Shown: one piece after another, positions 20,091-32,557 of the stretch
How the letters are laid out: each line of letters starts with the position of its first letter
Position numbering within the stretch: position 1 is the stretch's first letter
Source of the DNA: Schizochytrium sp. TIO01
Taxonomy: Eukaryota > Sar > Bigyra > Thraustochytrida > Thraustochytriidae
Assembly (NCBI GenBank): GCA_004764695.1
Contig: SMSO01000004.1
Coordinates: 709,501 to 773,500 of the forward strand
DNA: 64,000 bases
Direction: 5' to 3'
Notes under the pieces: generated by a model
The model's database searches: none
What the model saw: the letters and a program-made list of their open reading frames with translations, nothing else
What the model was told of the DNA's origin: nothing
Program-made: the position numbers and the translations under genes

Positions 20091-21245
20091 TCTCGCAGAT
20101 CAAGCCCGACTTTCACGCCCAAGATCCTTGCAGAACCACGATTCTGCTACAACTTATTTGCGCTTTGATCTCCATCTTTTCCTACTTGATAAGTTCTCTT
20201 TAAATCATCTCAGTTTCGCTCTGCGCCATATTAGCATTAAGGGATCTCAAAATGGGTTGCGCATTCGAAGCATACGATTTTCCGCTTTTTGTTGCCTCTA
20301 TCCGTCTCAATACAATCGACCTGTTCATTGTAATGTGCAACCATAAGCAGACCAGGTGCTGGGGCCCGTTTCTTTTCGATTGTGCCTCGCTGGGACCCGA
20401 AACCGAGGTTTCTTTGGCTCTTATGGCAGCCGCTTTCCTAAAAGAGGCCGCTCTAGCTTACGAAAGCCTCCCCTGAGACTGTGCTCCACGACGTTAACCT
20501 CGCGCCAAGGTCTCGTGGACGTGCCGCAGCAACTTGGCGGCGGTTTGCTGCGTGAAACCCTCATTTACTGCTTTCTTGTTAGTGACTTTTTGGTTGTTTT
20601 TACTTTTCTTTTTAGTAATATTTCTCTTTCTTTGCAAATCAGCGAATCGATCAACTCGCTCGACTGATTTCCTTCTGCTCCAAGCAGTGCAGCAGTCGCC
20701 TCTCACCGCAACGCCGCTCGAAGAACATCGTACCGAGTGCTAGGTGACCCTCGAGGCGGTGCCCTCATTAAAACGAGCTCCCTGAGAATTGGTGGGCCCC
20801 GCATTTGAAAGTCGTCGGCCAGCGAAGGAAACGAAATAACCGCAGCCACGGTATCGTGAGGTTACTCGACAAGCTCGCCTTCGTCTCCTGCATCGTATTC
20901 TGCCGGGTTTGGTTGCGCTTGGGATTGTTGGAGAACAATATAGTTAGCATAGGGTGTCGAAGTTCTGCTAGTCTAAGGGTCGCAGCTCTCATTTTTTCGA
21001 GTGGAGTTGGTGGGCAACTATTTGGATTACAAGGATCGAATTACGTTACGGTGGAATTTTGTCAAAACCATTGCGATTCTGCTGTCCTTACTGAGTTCTG
21101 ATTCACTTTGACCCCGCGATAATCGAGTTTGGGAAACTTCTTGGCTGACTCGAGAGTGTGGAGCCTCGAGCTAGAAGTCTTATTCCCGATTTTCTCTTTG
21201 TGTTTTTGGCCTTGTTACTTAACTTTAGCGTGGAGGTGATCAAGA
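20091..21245. other. Divergent spacer between Aurora 2 and Aurora 3
   Basis: Serves as the upstream region of both the minus-strand Aurora 2 and the plus-strand Aurora 3. The middle (about 20350-20900) is more G+C rich than other spacers, consistent with promoters and leaders. Short open frames on both strands have no recognisable content. Confidence 0.45.
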
Positions 21246-22794
21246 ATGTCGCAGCGAAGAGATAATTTTCAGAAGGCAGACAGCGTCAATGGAGGCATTT
21301 TACGGTCGCCAATCTATGGTGAAAACGCGATGCACGCAGGAAATAACACTAGCAGATTGCGCGGAATTAGTTGGGAAGACACTAAAGCTGCAGCTCTGCA
21401 ACAACAACAACAACAACAACAACATCCGCATCCGCATCCGCATCAAGTACATCCACCCGCATCAGCAATCACCTCTTCGCAAACCTCTCTATCAGCATCT
21501 AGTACAAACGAACCTCTGCCCGCAAAAACGGCAGTGCCGCAAGTCACCGATGAAATGATCAAGAGGTTTAGCAAGACCAGCATTGGTAGTACAACCAGCA
21601 CCAGCTCCAGCTCTAGCTCTGGAAGCTCTGCTGGAAGCAGCTACAGCGGGTTGACAAGCACAGATGCGCAGGAGTATGAGTGGGGCTACTAGTATAAGCA
21701 GTCATCGTTCGGCTTCTGCTTCATCGTTGCTTGACAACGTCTCCTCAGGAGCTTCACACCGGTCCACTGCAACCCACACTAGCGTGCAACCATCAGCATT
21801 GTTGTCATCAAGTATGAAAGCTACAACAAGCAGCGCTTCATCAACATTGGGAACAACGCCCGGCAGTTCCGTAAAAATTATGGCATCGAAGAGTGAGACC
21901 TCGGGTGAAACAAAGCCACGAAAACCTACAAGCGAGTCCAAAAGGTGGGGCTTGCAAGACTTTGAAGTAGGTCGAAGCCTCGGTAAAGGAAAGTTTGGTA
22001 ATGTATACCTTGCTCGAACAAAGAAAGAAAAGCGAGTCGTGGCACTTAAGGTTCTCTTCAAGGAAGAAATTGAAAAATCTGAGCTCATGCACCAGTTAAA
22101 ACGTGAAATCGAAATCCATCACCGTCTGCGACACAAAAACGTAGTGCGTTTATACTCATATTTTCACGACCGTGATCGCGTTTACCTGATTCTTGAATAT
22201 GTTCAAGGTGGTGAACTTTTCAGTGAGATTAAGAACTCCCCCTCGGGAAGATTTAGTGAAGAACGCGCTTCAGCCGTAATTCGCCAACTGGTTAGCGCTT
22301 TAGCGCAATGCCACCGGTTGGGCGTTGTGCATCGCGACATCAAGCCTGAGAATATCCTTGTGGCGCGTGATGGAACCATTAAACTGGCTGATTTTGGCTG
22401 GTCTGTGGCTGCCTCTCGTGCTGCGGAGGAAATTAAGCGGAAAACTCTATGTGGTACTTTGGATTACCTTGCCCCAGAAATGGTTGCAGAACAAGCGTAT
22501 AGTGAGCGCGCCGACATTTGGATGACAGGAGTCCTTTTGTACGAGATGTTAGTTGGAACTGCTCCCTTTGTTGCGCCTGATGCAATTAGCACATACAGCA
22601 AGGTGGAAATTTGCGAGTACCATTTACCTCCTGACATTTCTCCTGAAGGTCAAGACCTGCTCAAATCAATCCTTGTTAAAGACCCAGAGCAGCGTATATG
22701 GCCAATTCAAAAAATTCTCTACCATCCATGGATCGTCATGCACGCACCTTCTGAAGAAATTCAACGCATTCATCTTCAGGCCGGTCCTGTGTAA
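21246..22794 (+). CDS. AURK: Aurora-type Ser/Thr kinase 3, two overlapping frames
   Basis: The kinase frame (21664-22794, ATG, 376 residues) has a Ser/Thr-rich head. The kinase domain begins at W95 (WGLQDFEVGRSLGKGKFGNV) with [25 protein letters not shown] and [29 protein letters not shown] replaces the usual WSLG. Upstream and overlapping by 29 nt is a 148-codon frame (21246-21692, ATG) that is Gln/His/Ser-rich and has the same style as the heads of the sister genes. It looks like the true N-terminus, shifted by +1. A 28-nt GT-AG segment (21674-21701) would join the two frames, but it would be a very small intron. Otherwise there is a one-base insertion, or the kinase starts at 21664 behind a long upstream frame. 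Confidence 0.85.
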
Positions 22795-24853
22795 GGACGG
22801 CTGTCAACATGTTTTAATACCGCGGATAGTTCGCTAAGTATCATGCGGACTCTTTCTTTAAGCAATCACCGTACACTTTGTGCCTTCAAAATGAACTATC
22901 CTCTTCTCTTTGCAAGAATGAGGCCATCGGCACGTTCGCATGTATCCGTGCTTCAATGTTACACTCTTGCTTCTGTCGCCTCTGATCACTCAGCACCTGC
23001 CTACCGTTCACTTAGATTTTGCCCCTACTATTTGTTCTGATTACTGTTTCCGCAGTAATGAGGACAAACTCAAAATCCACAATTTACTTACCATATATAA
23101 TGCTCCATTCTAAATACTTCACATACGATTATAATCTCTCAATTACAGAAAACATAAATCCTCAGAACAAACAAACAAACAAAGCATTTATATTTTTTAA
23201 GATAACTCCCCAAGCCCAGCTCTATCATCTCAGTCTTCGTTGGAGTTTCTGCCTGTAAACGAATGTATTCGTGTACCAGCACTATTTTGTGATGTGTAAC
23301 TGATACGTCTCTTGCAAGGTGGATATAGCTAAAATGATAAATTAAAGGATTCTAAAGCCGTTCCTTTCTAATAAACCCATACTTTCAGTACACCTTTTCC
23401 ATCCCACGTTTACATGTCACTGCTGTCCTTGCCGGTAATCTACGTCATCCTGATCTTCATTTAATGCTCCTCAACGCCCGTTTTCCACTTCAGTCCTCCT
23501 AGAACTACTGGTAAATCTCGAATAGAAGAACGCATAATTACCATATAAGCTAAACTGGTATCCCCACTACAGTTTATGTGAACACTTTTGGAACAGCTTA
23601 TGCGAGAGTGGCTTGTACTCTGCTTAAGTCCTTCAAAGCAAGCGGATTTAAGTCCTTAAACTTGTCAACATGTACCAGAAATCAAAATGTATTGTAGTTT
23701 TTCAGGTCCTGCTTACGTCCGCTCAGAAAGAATAGATTGCTTGGAATTGAAGGTCTAGAATTAAAAACTTCTTTATCATTCATTCCTAACTGCCGGGTAC
23801 TATGTCCTTTCTAATATAAACTCTAATCCACGCATCGACCAGAGTTTTTTTTGTCTTCCACGTCTTACAAATTTACAGATTGTAATAGTTCTGTTGTGGT
23901 GTGTAGTTATCAAGAAGCCGGGGGCTGGGGGTCTGCTCACAAATACAAGGCACGCGGGAATGACAAGATGAAAATGAGTAGCTTGTGCATGCATATATAT
24001 CGACAAAGCATGTTTCACAGCTAAATATTCACCTATGCACATATTCACTTACTTGAGGTGCTTTGTTTTGATATCTTAGTACAATCATAGTGAACACCTA
24101 CCTTGTAGGTACTAGTACCTACCTACTATCTTTAAAAAATAAAATAAAATGAAAATAAAGTTTGAAAGAGAGATCGAGGCAAAGCATTCCCAAAGCCCTG
24201 GAGTCCTGCGTTGCAGGTGGCACGTGTCTCTGCAACACGCGGTGCGAGCGCTTCGCCTGCGGAAGGGAGGTACTTGGCGTTAGTTTTTTGCCTGTTCTGT
24301 CTTGGTTCCGGAGTCCTGGCGCCTGAAGGTCGCTCATTGGACCTGCATCGCTACATTGGGCCGTCTACAGGGAGTGGGGACTCCATAAAGGGACGAGGCC
24401 GAAGAAAGGTATTACGAAGTGCGCGAAGAAAACGAAGGATTTGGAGCTGGCGTGGTCTGGTAGATATAGGCTGAGCAAGAATCTTAAGGTGATTCCAGAC
24501 AACCTTTTAGGTTGTTAAGAAAATCTGCTATTAAGACTTCACCAAACGAGTTGGGACCAGAGTTTTTCTAAGTTTTGCCTTTAGATTGAAAATTTTGATA
24601 GTTTGCCTGTTTAGCAAGAGTTTAAGAGCGTCGCTTCGAAGATTAAGGAGCAGCTATTTTGCCAAGTGGTTGTGTATTTCGACGACTAGATCAAAGCGTG
24701 TCTATTATCATAGGTCTGGTGATTAGGTTGGTTCTCGTTAGAGCAGAACAGACTGTACCAGGTGATTGACTTGGTTTATCTGCACTGGTTCATCTCTGTG
24801 ACGCGAGTGCCATACCTCGCCCTACTCAGTTGATACTTTAAGGGCCTACGACA
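22795..24853. other. Gene-free spacer between Aurora 3 and Aurora 4
   Basis: 2 kb without a supportable gene. It contains a clustered CACCTACC/GTAGGTACTAGTACCTACC motif with internal inverted symmetry at 24095-24128. The part from about 24190 is more G+C rich and probably forms the promoter and leader of Aurora 4. Confidence 0.45.
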
Positions 24854-27190
24854 ATGGACTTTTCAAGGGGTTCTGCAAGTGCATCGTCTTCAGAGACAAC
24901 GACAAACACGCTGATCGCACAAAAACTCGCTCGCACACCTGGCAAAACAAACATTGGTGTCCTTTGGGCAAGCGATGCAAAGACTCCATCAGCACCAGTA
25001 TCTATGCGGGCGCATAAACCTGCCCTTAAAAAGGGGGGTAAGTCTACTTCTCAGCCACCAGGACCTCCGAGAAATGGAGTACTTCAGCGTGCTCTAAGTT
25101 CCAAAGCTAATCGCGAATCTGGAGCGGAGAAAGCTCCTGCACCCAAACTCGGTGGCGCGAAACGGATTCTACAGGAAACATCAGCATCCACGAATAGAAA
25201 GACTCTGGAATCTCGTCTTCATGGATCTTCCTCAGTTTCTTCTGTGCTTGAACAACAATCCCGGTCACGACACAGCAACGGTAAGCGAACGAGCAGCAAC
25301 GAAAGCTTTGGGAGCATTAAGCAGTATGAAAGTCTTGCATCAAGCACCAACAGCACACATAGTACAACCACTGATTACAATTCCAAATCCTCCATTGCCT
25401 CTTCTCACGATGGACCTGAGACAAACACACCAGAAATGGAGAAATCGTCCAAGAAGCAGTTGCCAAAATCCGTGGGTCAAATCTGGCAAGAAGCTGCATC
25501 AGGCCAGACTGACGAAATTCCAGCCGCAGTTAGCTCATCTGCACGACTTTCAAATACCCTGCCAAACCCGAAACGAAGCTCTCGAGATGAAGATAGCTTG
25601 TATGGAGAAAATACACGCACGAGCTACCTCAGTGCTAGAAGTAGCCATGCGGAATCACGAAGCTCTTCATCAATTGCCATGAATTCTAGCAATAAGTTGT
25701 ATACCCATAATAACAACGACGAAGAAAGGCGCGCCGAGCGTAAAGCTGCGATGATGGCTAGCTTTGTGAAACGAAAAGGCAGTATGATGAGCTCAACCCA
25801 CTCCACTACAATTGTACCCATGCCTACAACGGCACGACCCACCCTTGAAATCAATGCCTCAAACTCTGAAAAATATGGTCCCAAGGATCCATCCCCAACC
25901 TATTCATCCTCCGTGTCGAGTAGGAATAGTTCTGCTACTGCTTTCTCGTCTGCTTCATCGCCGAAAATGTTTCTGCACCATGACATTACAAAAGTGAACG
26001 AGGTTGAGAATGAAGATGCTGATGTTGATGAGGATGAAAATGAAAGTGCTAGCATTCCCGTCACCAAAGGTGTCCCAAAATTCCGTGCTTTTGGTGCCAA
26101 CCTTGAAAACATCAAACGAGACTATGAACCTCACTTTGAACAAACTCAATTCTCTGACGACAAAGGAGATAAAGAAAACAACCAAAACAGTCTTGAAGAA
26201 GATTTTGGAGGAGCAACAGGTGCATCGGCTGGCACAACTCCAGCTGGCTTTAGCTACCCGGACGATGAGGAGCCTCGCATTTGGAACCTCGAAGACTTCG
26301 ATATTGGGCGGAGGCTTGGTAAAGGAAAGTTTGGAAGTGTCTATTTAGCTCGCGAGCGAGCTTCTGGCTATATTGTAGCAATTAAAGTCCTACACAAAAC
26401 TCAACTTGAAAGAGCACACGTTGAACATCAACTCCAGCGTGAGGTTGAAATTCAGTCAACACTTCGCCACAAGCACATTCTTCGGCTTTACACTTTCTTC
26501 CATGATGACAAACGGATCTTCCTTGTCTTACAATTTGCTGCCCGTGGTGAGCTATATCGCGAGCTCAAACGGAAGCGTCGTTTCCCAGAGCCTCGAGCTG
26601 CCACTTACATCCGTGATCTTGCTGATGCGTTAGATTATTGTCACTCCAACCATGTTATCCATCGTGATCTGAAACCTGAGAATCTATTGCTCAGTCATGA
26701 TGGGACTCTGTTGATTTCTGATTTCGGCTGGTCTGTACACAGTAGCCAGCGTCGTGAAACTCTTTGTGGTACCATTGATTACCTTGCCCCTGAGGCAGTC
26801 ATGCGAAAGAAGCATGATTCTCGTGTTGATGTTTGGAGTCTTGGCGTTTTGACATATGAGCTTATTCTTGGCAACCCGCCTTTTGAAGAAGAGACTGAAA
26901 CGCTTACGTATAGCCGTATACAACGAGTGGATCTTCGTTTTCCGAACTATGGGATTTCTGACGACGCTAAGGACTTCATCAAGAGACTCCTTCGTAAGAA
27001 CCCAGAGCACCGAATGAAACTGAAGGACGTGCCTAACCATCCGTGGATTAAAAAGTTTGCACGGAATAGGCGCTCTACAATTACCAAAAATCCACTTGTA
27101 GCTAACTTTCGAGCTGCTGCGGGCCCTGGACAAACCGAAAGTTCATCTTCTTCAACTGCACCGTCTGCACTCACTGCAACAAGTGCTTAG
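24854..27190 (+). CDS. AURK: Aurora-type kinase 4 with long N-terminal tail
   Basis: A single-exon protein of 778 residues, about twice the usual Aurora length. The first 476 residues are Ser/Thr/Asn-rich and mostly disordered in appearance, with basic patches and an acidic stretch ([15 protein letters not shown]). A KEN box (K440-E-N in GDKENNQN) may mark it for APC/C-driven destruction, as in metazoan Aurora A. The kinase domain starts at W477 ([20 protein letters not shown]) and carries [41 protein letters not shown] and [13 protein letters not shown], so it should be active. A Ser/Thr-rich tail follows. The domain is closest by eye to Aurora 1 (shared HVEHQL, TFFHD, AARGELY and RRET), which suggests those two are the most recent pair. 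Confidence 0.92.
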   Translation: MDFSRGSASASSSETTTNTLIAQKLARTPGKTNIGVLWASDAKTPSAPVSMRAHKPALKKGGKSTSQPPGPPRNGVLQRALSSKANRESGAEKAPAPKLGGAKRILQETSASTNRKTLESRLHGSSSVSSVLEQQSRSRHSNGKRTSSNESFGSIKQYESLASSTNSTHSTTTDYNSKSSIASSHDGPETNTPEMEKSSKKQLPKSVGQIWQEAASGQTDEIPAAVSSSARLSNTLPNPKRSSRDEDSLYGENTRTSYLSARSSHAESRSSSSIAMNSSNKLYTHNNNDEERRAERKAAMMASFVKRKGSMMSSTHSTTIVPMPTTARPTLEINASNSEKYGPKDPSPTYSSSVSSRNSSATAFSSASSPKMFLHHDITKVNEVENEDADVDEDENESASIPVTKGVPKFRAFGANLENIKRDYEPHFEQTQFSDDKGDKENNQNSLEEDFGGATGASAGTTPAGFSYPDDEEPRIWNLEDFDIGRRLGKGKFGSVYLARERASGYIVAIKVLHKTQLERAHVEHQLQREVEIQSTLRHKHILRLYTFFHDDKRIFLVLQFAARGELYRELKRKRRFPEPRAATYIRDLADALDYCHSNHVIHRDLKPENLLLSHDGTLLISDFGWSVHSSQRRETLCGTIDYLAPEAVMRKKHDSRVDVWSLGVLTYELILGNPPFEEETETLTYSRIQRVDLRFPNYGISDDAKDFIKRLLRKNPEHRMKLKDVPNHPWIKKFARNRRSTITKNPLVANFRAAAGPGQTESSSSSTAPSALTATSA

Positions 27191-27671
27191 CCTATGCGTA
27201 CGAATGTGAAAGATAGGGATTCACTATCTTATTATTAAGTTGCATAGTATTTACTGTACAACCGTATTTTTATTATGGCCAAACACCTCCTCACGCGTAA
27301 CGCGCTGATGTGTTTAAATTGATATAATAATCCCTTAGGAAGTCGAGAGCAACTTCTCTTTTCACAGTGTCCATGCTATCTCACTTGAGCTAGTTCTCTG
27401 GTCATTTAGAGAATTTCTGGGATGATTTTGCCTATTTTCTCGACATTAAAGAATTTATAAATAGATTGTAGCCCACTTTTGTTTTGTATTTGGTGTTTCT
27501 TTCGCTTATGGGATAGAAGGCTAGTCTATTAAAAAATTATACGAAACTGAGAAGAGATGGTCTGGCAAGCAAACGGAAAACATCGGATATATCTTCTTTT
27601 TTGTTTTTTTCAAAAAGAGGAAGCTGCACACATAATTGTTTGATTACATTTTAAAGATATTGAAATGAAGT
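27191..27671. other. Convergent 3' spacer
   Basis: A+T-rich DNA between the stops of Aurora 4 (plus) and RIB43A (minus). No other structure seen. Confidence 0.45.
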
Positions 27672-28796
27672 TTATCTGTCAGAACGGCCAAATGGCCACC
27701 ACTCTGCTTGAACTTCAGTGTCATACTGATACTGTTGATCCGCCTTGGCATCATAAAACTCCTTCTGTTTTTCTTGAAACAATCGACGCCGAAACGCTTC
27801 AGCGCGAACCTCTTGATCATGGTTACGTTGTTGAGTGACTGCAAAACGTCTCATTTGCTCGATGGAGTCATCAAGCTCCTTCTCTTCGCGATCAGCATCA
27901 GCACGTGCCTGTGCCCTATCGGAGCGCTGCTGAGCTTGGGTAGCGCGAATATTGTCTAGCTCTTGAGGAGTCATACCTTTCCATTCCTGCTTTACTACTC
28001 GATGAGGTTGTGATGAGGTCATTCTGTCCTCACGCATATGACGGCTATCATAGACCGCGTGAAATTGCTGTTGCGCAAGCTCCTCATCCAATTCACGGCG
28101 TACGCGAGCCTGCTCTTTGCGAAGATGGTCCAAGTACTCGTTGGTGCGTTGTACATCCATATTGCGATTTCTGCGAGCTTCGGCGTCTTCATGTGCGAGC
28201 TGTGTTCGGAGCCGCACTTGCTCCTTGAGAATACGCGCGTGAAGTGCTTCCTCTTCAGCTTCGAGTTCACGCATGCGCTGATTCTCAGCTACTTTATCAG
28301 AGATCATTGCATGTTGCTCACGCATCTTCTCCTCGCGCTCAGCACGATCCACAAGTTCTTTATCACCATCAAAGAACTGAGCTGCACTGACACCTACAGT
28401 CCCGATAGATGGAACTGGGTCCTTGCGGAGCTGGGCTGGGTCATACAAATCCGCTTCGGGACGGAGGTGGTTGGTTCGTGATTGCATAGTCCAGTGGTTC
28501 TGCAACTGCCTGCGGTGTTCTCGACGAGCAGCTTCTTCCGCAGCAGCAGCTGCTTGAAGAGCGTTAGAGACATTGATAATGTAGTTGTCCTCCTGATTCT
28601 TGAGGTCTCGATCATCTTGCCTCTTTTGGCACTTCTCAGCCAGCTGCTGGTCAAGACCCTGCACATCGAGACCAATAGCACGGCTCTTAGACATCAAAAA
28701 CCGAGTGCGGCGCTCTTCGCTGGCAGCTTTCTTTGATGCCACACGCAAACGAGCTTGAGTCTCTTCCTTAGACTCGGCGGGCCACGAATAGAACAT
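27672..28796 (-). CDS. RIB43A: RIB43A-like ciliary microtubule protein
   Basis: RIB43A proteins are filamentous proteins of doublet-microtubule ribbons, seen as microtubule inner proteins in axonemes. The 374-residue single-exon product fits the family in length (about 370-390) and layout. It has an N-terminal RIGxD-like segment (RAIGLDVQGLDQQLAEK), almost continuous charged coiled coil from about 40 to 350, a central hinge (HLRPEADLYDP, VSAAQFFDGD) and the conserved late motif EWKGMTPQELDNIRATQ. The start is the ATG at 28796. Its presence implies that the organism builds motile cilia at some stage. It converges with Aurora 4; no co-regulation is visible. Confidence 0.88.
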   Translation of the reverse strand: MFYSWPAESKEETQARLRVASKKAASEERRTRFLMSKSRAIGLDVQGLDQQLAEKCQKRQDDRDLKNQEDNYIINVSNALQAAAAAEEAARREHRRQLQNHWTMQSRTNHLRPEADLYDPAQLRKDPVPSIGTVGVSAAQFFDGDKELVDRAEREEKMREQHAMISDKVAENQRMRELEAEEEALHARILKEQVRLRTQLAHEDAEARRNRNMDVQRTNEYLDHLRKEQARVRRELDEELAQQQFHAVYDSRHMREDRMTSSQPHRVVKQEWKGMTPQELDNIRATQAQQRSDRAQARADADREEKELDDSIEQMRRFAVTQQRNHDQEVRAEAFRRRLFQEKQKEFYDAKADQQYQYDTEVQAEWWPFGRSDR

Positions 28797-31033
28797 TTTT
28801 CGTATTTTAGATGGTGCAAATCTTCACAAACTTCAAAAAGAGTGAAAGCTCTTAGGAAAGCTGACCACACAGCGTTACCCTTGCGGGGAGCCGCTGCTCT
28901 TTTGCAGATGCTTTCTCTTAAACCCCTTGCAAGCACGCCGCCCACGCGCGCGTTGGTTCGTGTTTCTGTCTGTAGATGAATCCTACCTAAGCAAACAAAT
29001 AATCGACCAAGTAGTGAATCACTTTCTCCCTCAGTACGCAACTATTGAAAAGTAATCGAGCATGCAAGTGACTCTAAAGACAAAGCCTTTAAGTATGCTG
29101 ATTTGTTTTCTTCTTCAATTCAAAGGTGCGTGCTCGTGGTTCTGTATGCATTTTCTCAGAACAGCCTTGACATGAGATCCCCGATCAACGGATATATAGT
29201 AACAATCGAATTTCTTTTTTTTCTTTTTCAATTAAAAACAGGTCTAAAACCGTCACCACTCCTCACCAGGTCCACTTAAAAAGACCTATTTCGCAACAGC
29301 AAGCAGCCTTGACGACATCTTCTCCTCCTCCCAAACTCATGTGCAAGAAATGGCATATATCATTGTTTTAGCGTGAGCTTTTACCCAACTTGCTGAAAAG
29401 ATTTCAACTCGTTGGCTCTGACTAGTGAGAGGAAGAGACGAAGTAAGTTACCATTAATAAAGGCAGCTAGTGCCTTCGCGAACTCCAGCTCTCTCAGCAC
29501 TTGAAGAAGGCATCCTGGGCCAGAACTATGACAGGGGCGTTCTTGACCACCTACTACGTACCATGGCCAGTAGTAGGTAGGTAGCGAACGTTTCTGCTGG
29601 CTGCATAAACTTCTCTAGCCTACTTAAGAATCTCTTCCTCCAAGGCCTTCGGTACAAATGTATTTTGGTTTCAGGTCTAACTTGTTCAACTTGAAGGCAT
29701 CTGCGGCTTCAGCGATCTGCTTCATTTTGGAGGCGGAGAAATTCCGTCGGCTAGCACTCTCGCTCGTCAGCCAGAGGTACTGCGATACAATCTTTTTTAA
29801 TTAAAAATTAACTAACTTGGGTAAAAAAACTCCTCAAGCCAAAACATCGATCAGTATTGGTCGGCTACTAACCATTGCCCATATGTGTTGGTAAGAGCGA
29901 TGATGTTAATTTGCCAATGATAGTGATTATGGTGTCGTGTGATCGAGCATCAATGATTATGAGCTCAGCGAAATGGGAACTTTGGCCGCGAGGAGGTTCC
30001 ATTTACAACAAAGGGTTGGAGTCGTCAGTGCGGCTTTCTGAAAGAAACCCTCCATCATGGAAACTAGCGAAGAGTATCACCACCAACTCGAACGGCCGAT
30101 GGAGGAAACTCATGCATCCATATCGTTGACGTCGGCAATCACGAAGCCTATGGCGAATCTGAATACATGGATCAAAACCCTTGAAATAATCTACAATTAC
30201 TCGAGTGCTTGCCTACCTAGGCCTGGTAGGTACTTCGTAGAGTAGATAGACCAAAACCTCATTACCAACCTTAGCATCGTTGGCGCACACCCCCCTTAAA
30301 AGGTCAAGTTGGCAGGCTGATTTCCATGTTAGGTAACTTTTGCACGCCCTGATTTATGTATGATTCATCATCGTCGAGGAAGGACAATCAACCACCTCGC
30401 GCTTGACAACGACTGACTGACATTCACTGACATTCATTCATTCAGACGGCCACGTTATTGGCATCGGCTCAGCAAGCCTTTCTGCGTGAGAGACTTCAAG
30501 ATCGTAGTATTCGGGCTCGTGTAAAAGGGCACACGGCGTGAATGAAGGCGACAACATCCAGGCAGGCTAATTTCATCAATTAAATCAACTAAACCACACA
30601 CACACAAAGAGCTCGCCTGCCGGTCCCGTGTCACGACAAGAAGCTCGAAGCTTTGGTCCTGGCACGAGTGAGTCATCGAACGAGCGAGCGAGCGAGCAAG
30701 CCAACAAACCAGCTTGAACCTAAAGCTTGAACGGCGAGTGAGCGCGTGTGTACCAACTCACCAGGAGCGCCACGTGCGACCATGCGCCGTTCTTACCCTC
30801 TGGCACAGACACTGTGCCACAACACTGTCCGTGCAAAGGCTTTATAACTCTGGCAAGCTATAGCTAACCAGATAGGTGCATTTGACTGGCAAAACTCTGC
30901 GTTGCCGATCGCGAGACGCTCCGATTAAAGGAGAGCAATCAATACCTAGGTTCATAATACATGATTCAGTATGAAGATTGTAAATGCAGGCAGCTGGGCA
31001 AGCGAGCATACTGTTCTGCAGCGGAGAGAATAG

Positions 31034-31064
31034 GAATAGTTCGTGCATGATGCACGAACTATTC
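31034..31064. repeat. Perfect 31-nt palindrome
   Basis: Arms GAATAGTTCGTGCAT and its exact reverse complement flank a single central G. Fifteen paired positions without a mismatch are very unlikely by chance at a given site. No gene or known element surrounds it. Confidence 0.85.
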
Positions 31065-32442
31065 AACTTGGTCCTTCCCGAAATTCATTCGAGCAGAATT
31101 TTAATCTGAAGGTTCTTTTATCGCCTTCCTCCCTCGAGAAAATTGCAAGGAGCCTTGGCGATAACGAGCTAACCGAAGTAGCGATGGGGCTTCTGATTCT
31201 GCGGAGCTCATATTGCACATCCACAGCGAATGTGATCATCTTGATGTCATTCGTCAGCAAGCTTTAACACAGACGCTACGATATGGCAATTCTTCTCGTG
31301 CAAACCTTGAGACAACAGTTTGACAAATTCGTATTCGCTACGTCCCCAGATCCCAAACACGCAGGTAGGTGGCGTTTTGAGCTCAAGTTATTGTCAAAAA
31401 AAGTATTGCGCCACCACACCTCCTACCTCGGTACACACTCTCCCAATCAAAGTGCATCCTGACTGACGCGAGGAGCTTTGACAGAGGCACGTACGACTAG
31501 CTACCCGACCATCCATCTCAATGGATCGTTTCATAAGCTGATCGAAACGATTCTCTCTGCGTAGGTTCTCCGTTGTACGTACGTACATCGATTGGCGAAG
31601 AGGAACCTGCTCAGTCGTTCGTAAGAGAATGAATAATCAGTCTGCATTAGAGCTCAGGTTCAGAAAGCAAGCTTTCTCCAGCGATCTTCACGTGGCAGGG
31701 TCGTGAGCCACGGGCCGTGGACTGCAGAGCAAACCGTGATGGGCTGTAGCAAACTCGGCAGCTTTCATTGCCAGGGTTTCTTTCGGCAGGTACCTTGGCA
31801 GACCCTGTTCATACAAACCAGCTGTTGCTCGACAACTGACAGATGTTTCGGGTGTGTCTTTTGTATGGATTAAAAACAGGTCCTTCAGGCATCTGGGCAC
31901 GAGGTCAGTTCCAGCGTCAGGCCTTGCAGCCTTTGTCACAACCCCGTTCAAGTTTATGGGAACCTTGTCAATCATCCATCGCCCGCTGCTCCAAAATCCT
32001 GCTGCGTGGATGGCCAGCCCATGCCGACGCCGCTCAAACGAATGCCAAGGCTCTCTCTGAGCACGATTCTGCTCAAACTGCTGCTGGAATGAATGCAAAT
32101 GTCATCCCCATGCAATCACTCACTCCTTCATTCATCTGCGGTTTGCGTTCATGATTTATTGACGGTGAGTGAGGCCATTACATTCGTTCAAGAGTAACTC
32201 GTTCATGGTCTACCTCATCCTCCCTTTGGAAACCCACGGGACCGACGCAACAACTCTGAGACAGAAGAGCTAGCTCGCAGGCCGATCAACAGGCGAGCTG
32301 CTGGATAAACTCGAAGTTAAGCTCGATCAGAGTGCCAGCTTGAGCGGCGGCTTTCAGGTTGAGCCGAGTCTCGCACTGCATCTGCAGACGCGGGGTTCTC
32401 CCGCAATCCAGAGCCTAATCAATCTCTTCTGCGGAGCCACAG

Positions 32443-32557
32443 AACAAATAAACAAACAAATAAACAAACAAACAAATAAATAAACAAACAAACAAACAAA
32501 CAAACAAACAAACAAACAAACAAACAAACAAACAAACAAACAAACAAACAAGCAAAT
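32443..32557. repeat. (CAAA)n microsatellite
   Basis: About 110 nt of CAAA units with scattered CAAATAAA variants near its left end. The minus strand gives spurious Cys-Leu-Phe-Val open frames in all three phases. Confidence 0.95.

Noticed and set aside
31688-32098. 136-codon minus-strand frame in the gene desert
   Set aside because: Begins with TTG, has no domain and no splice support.
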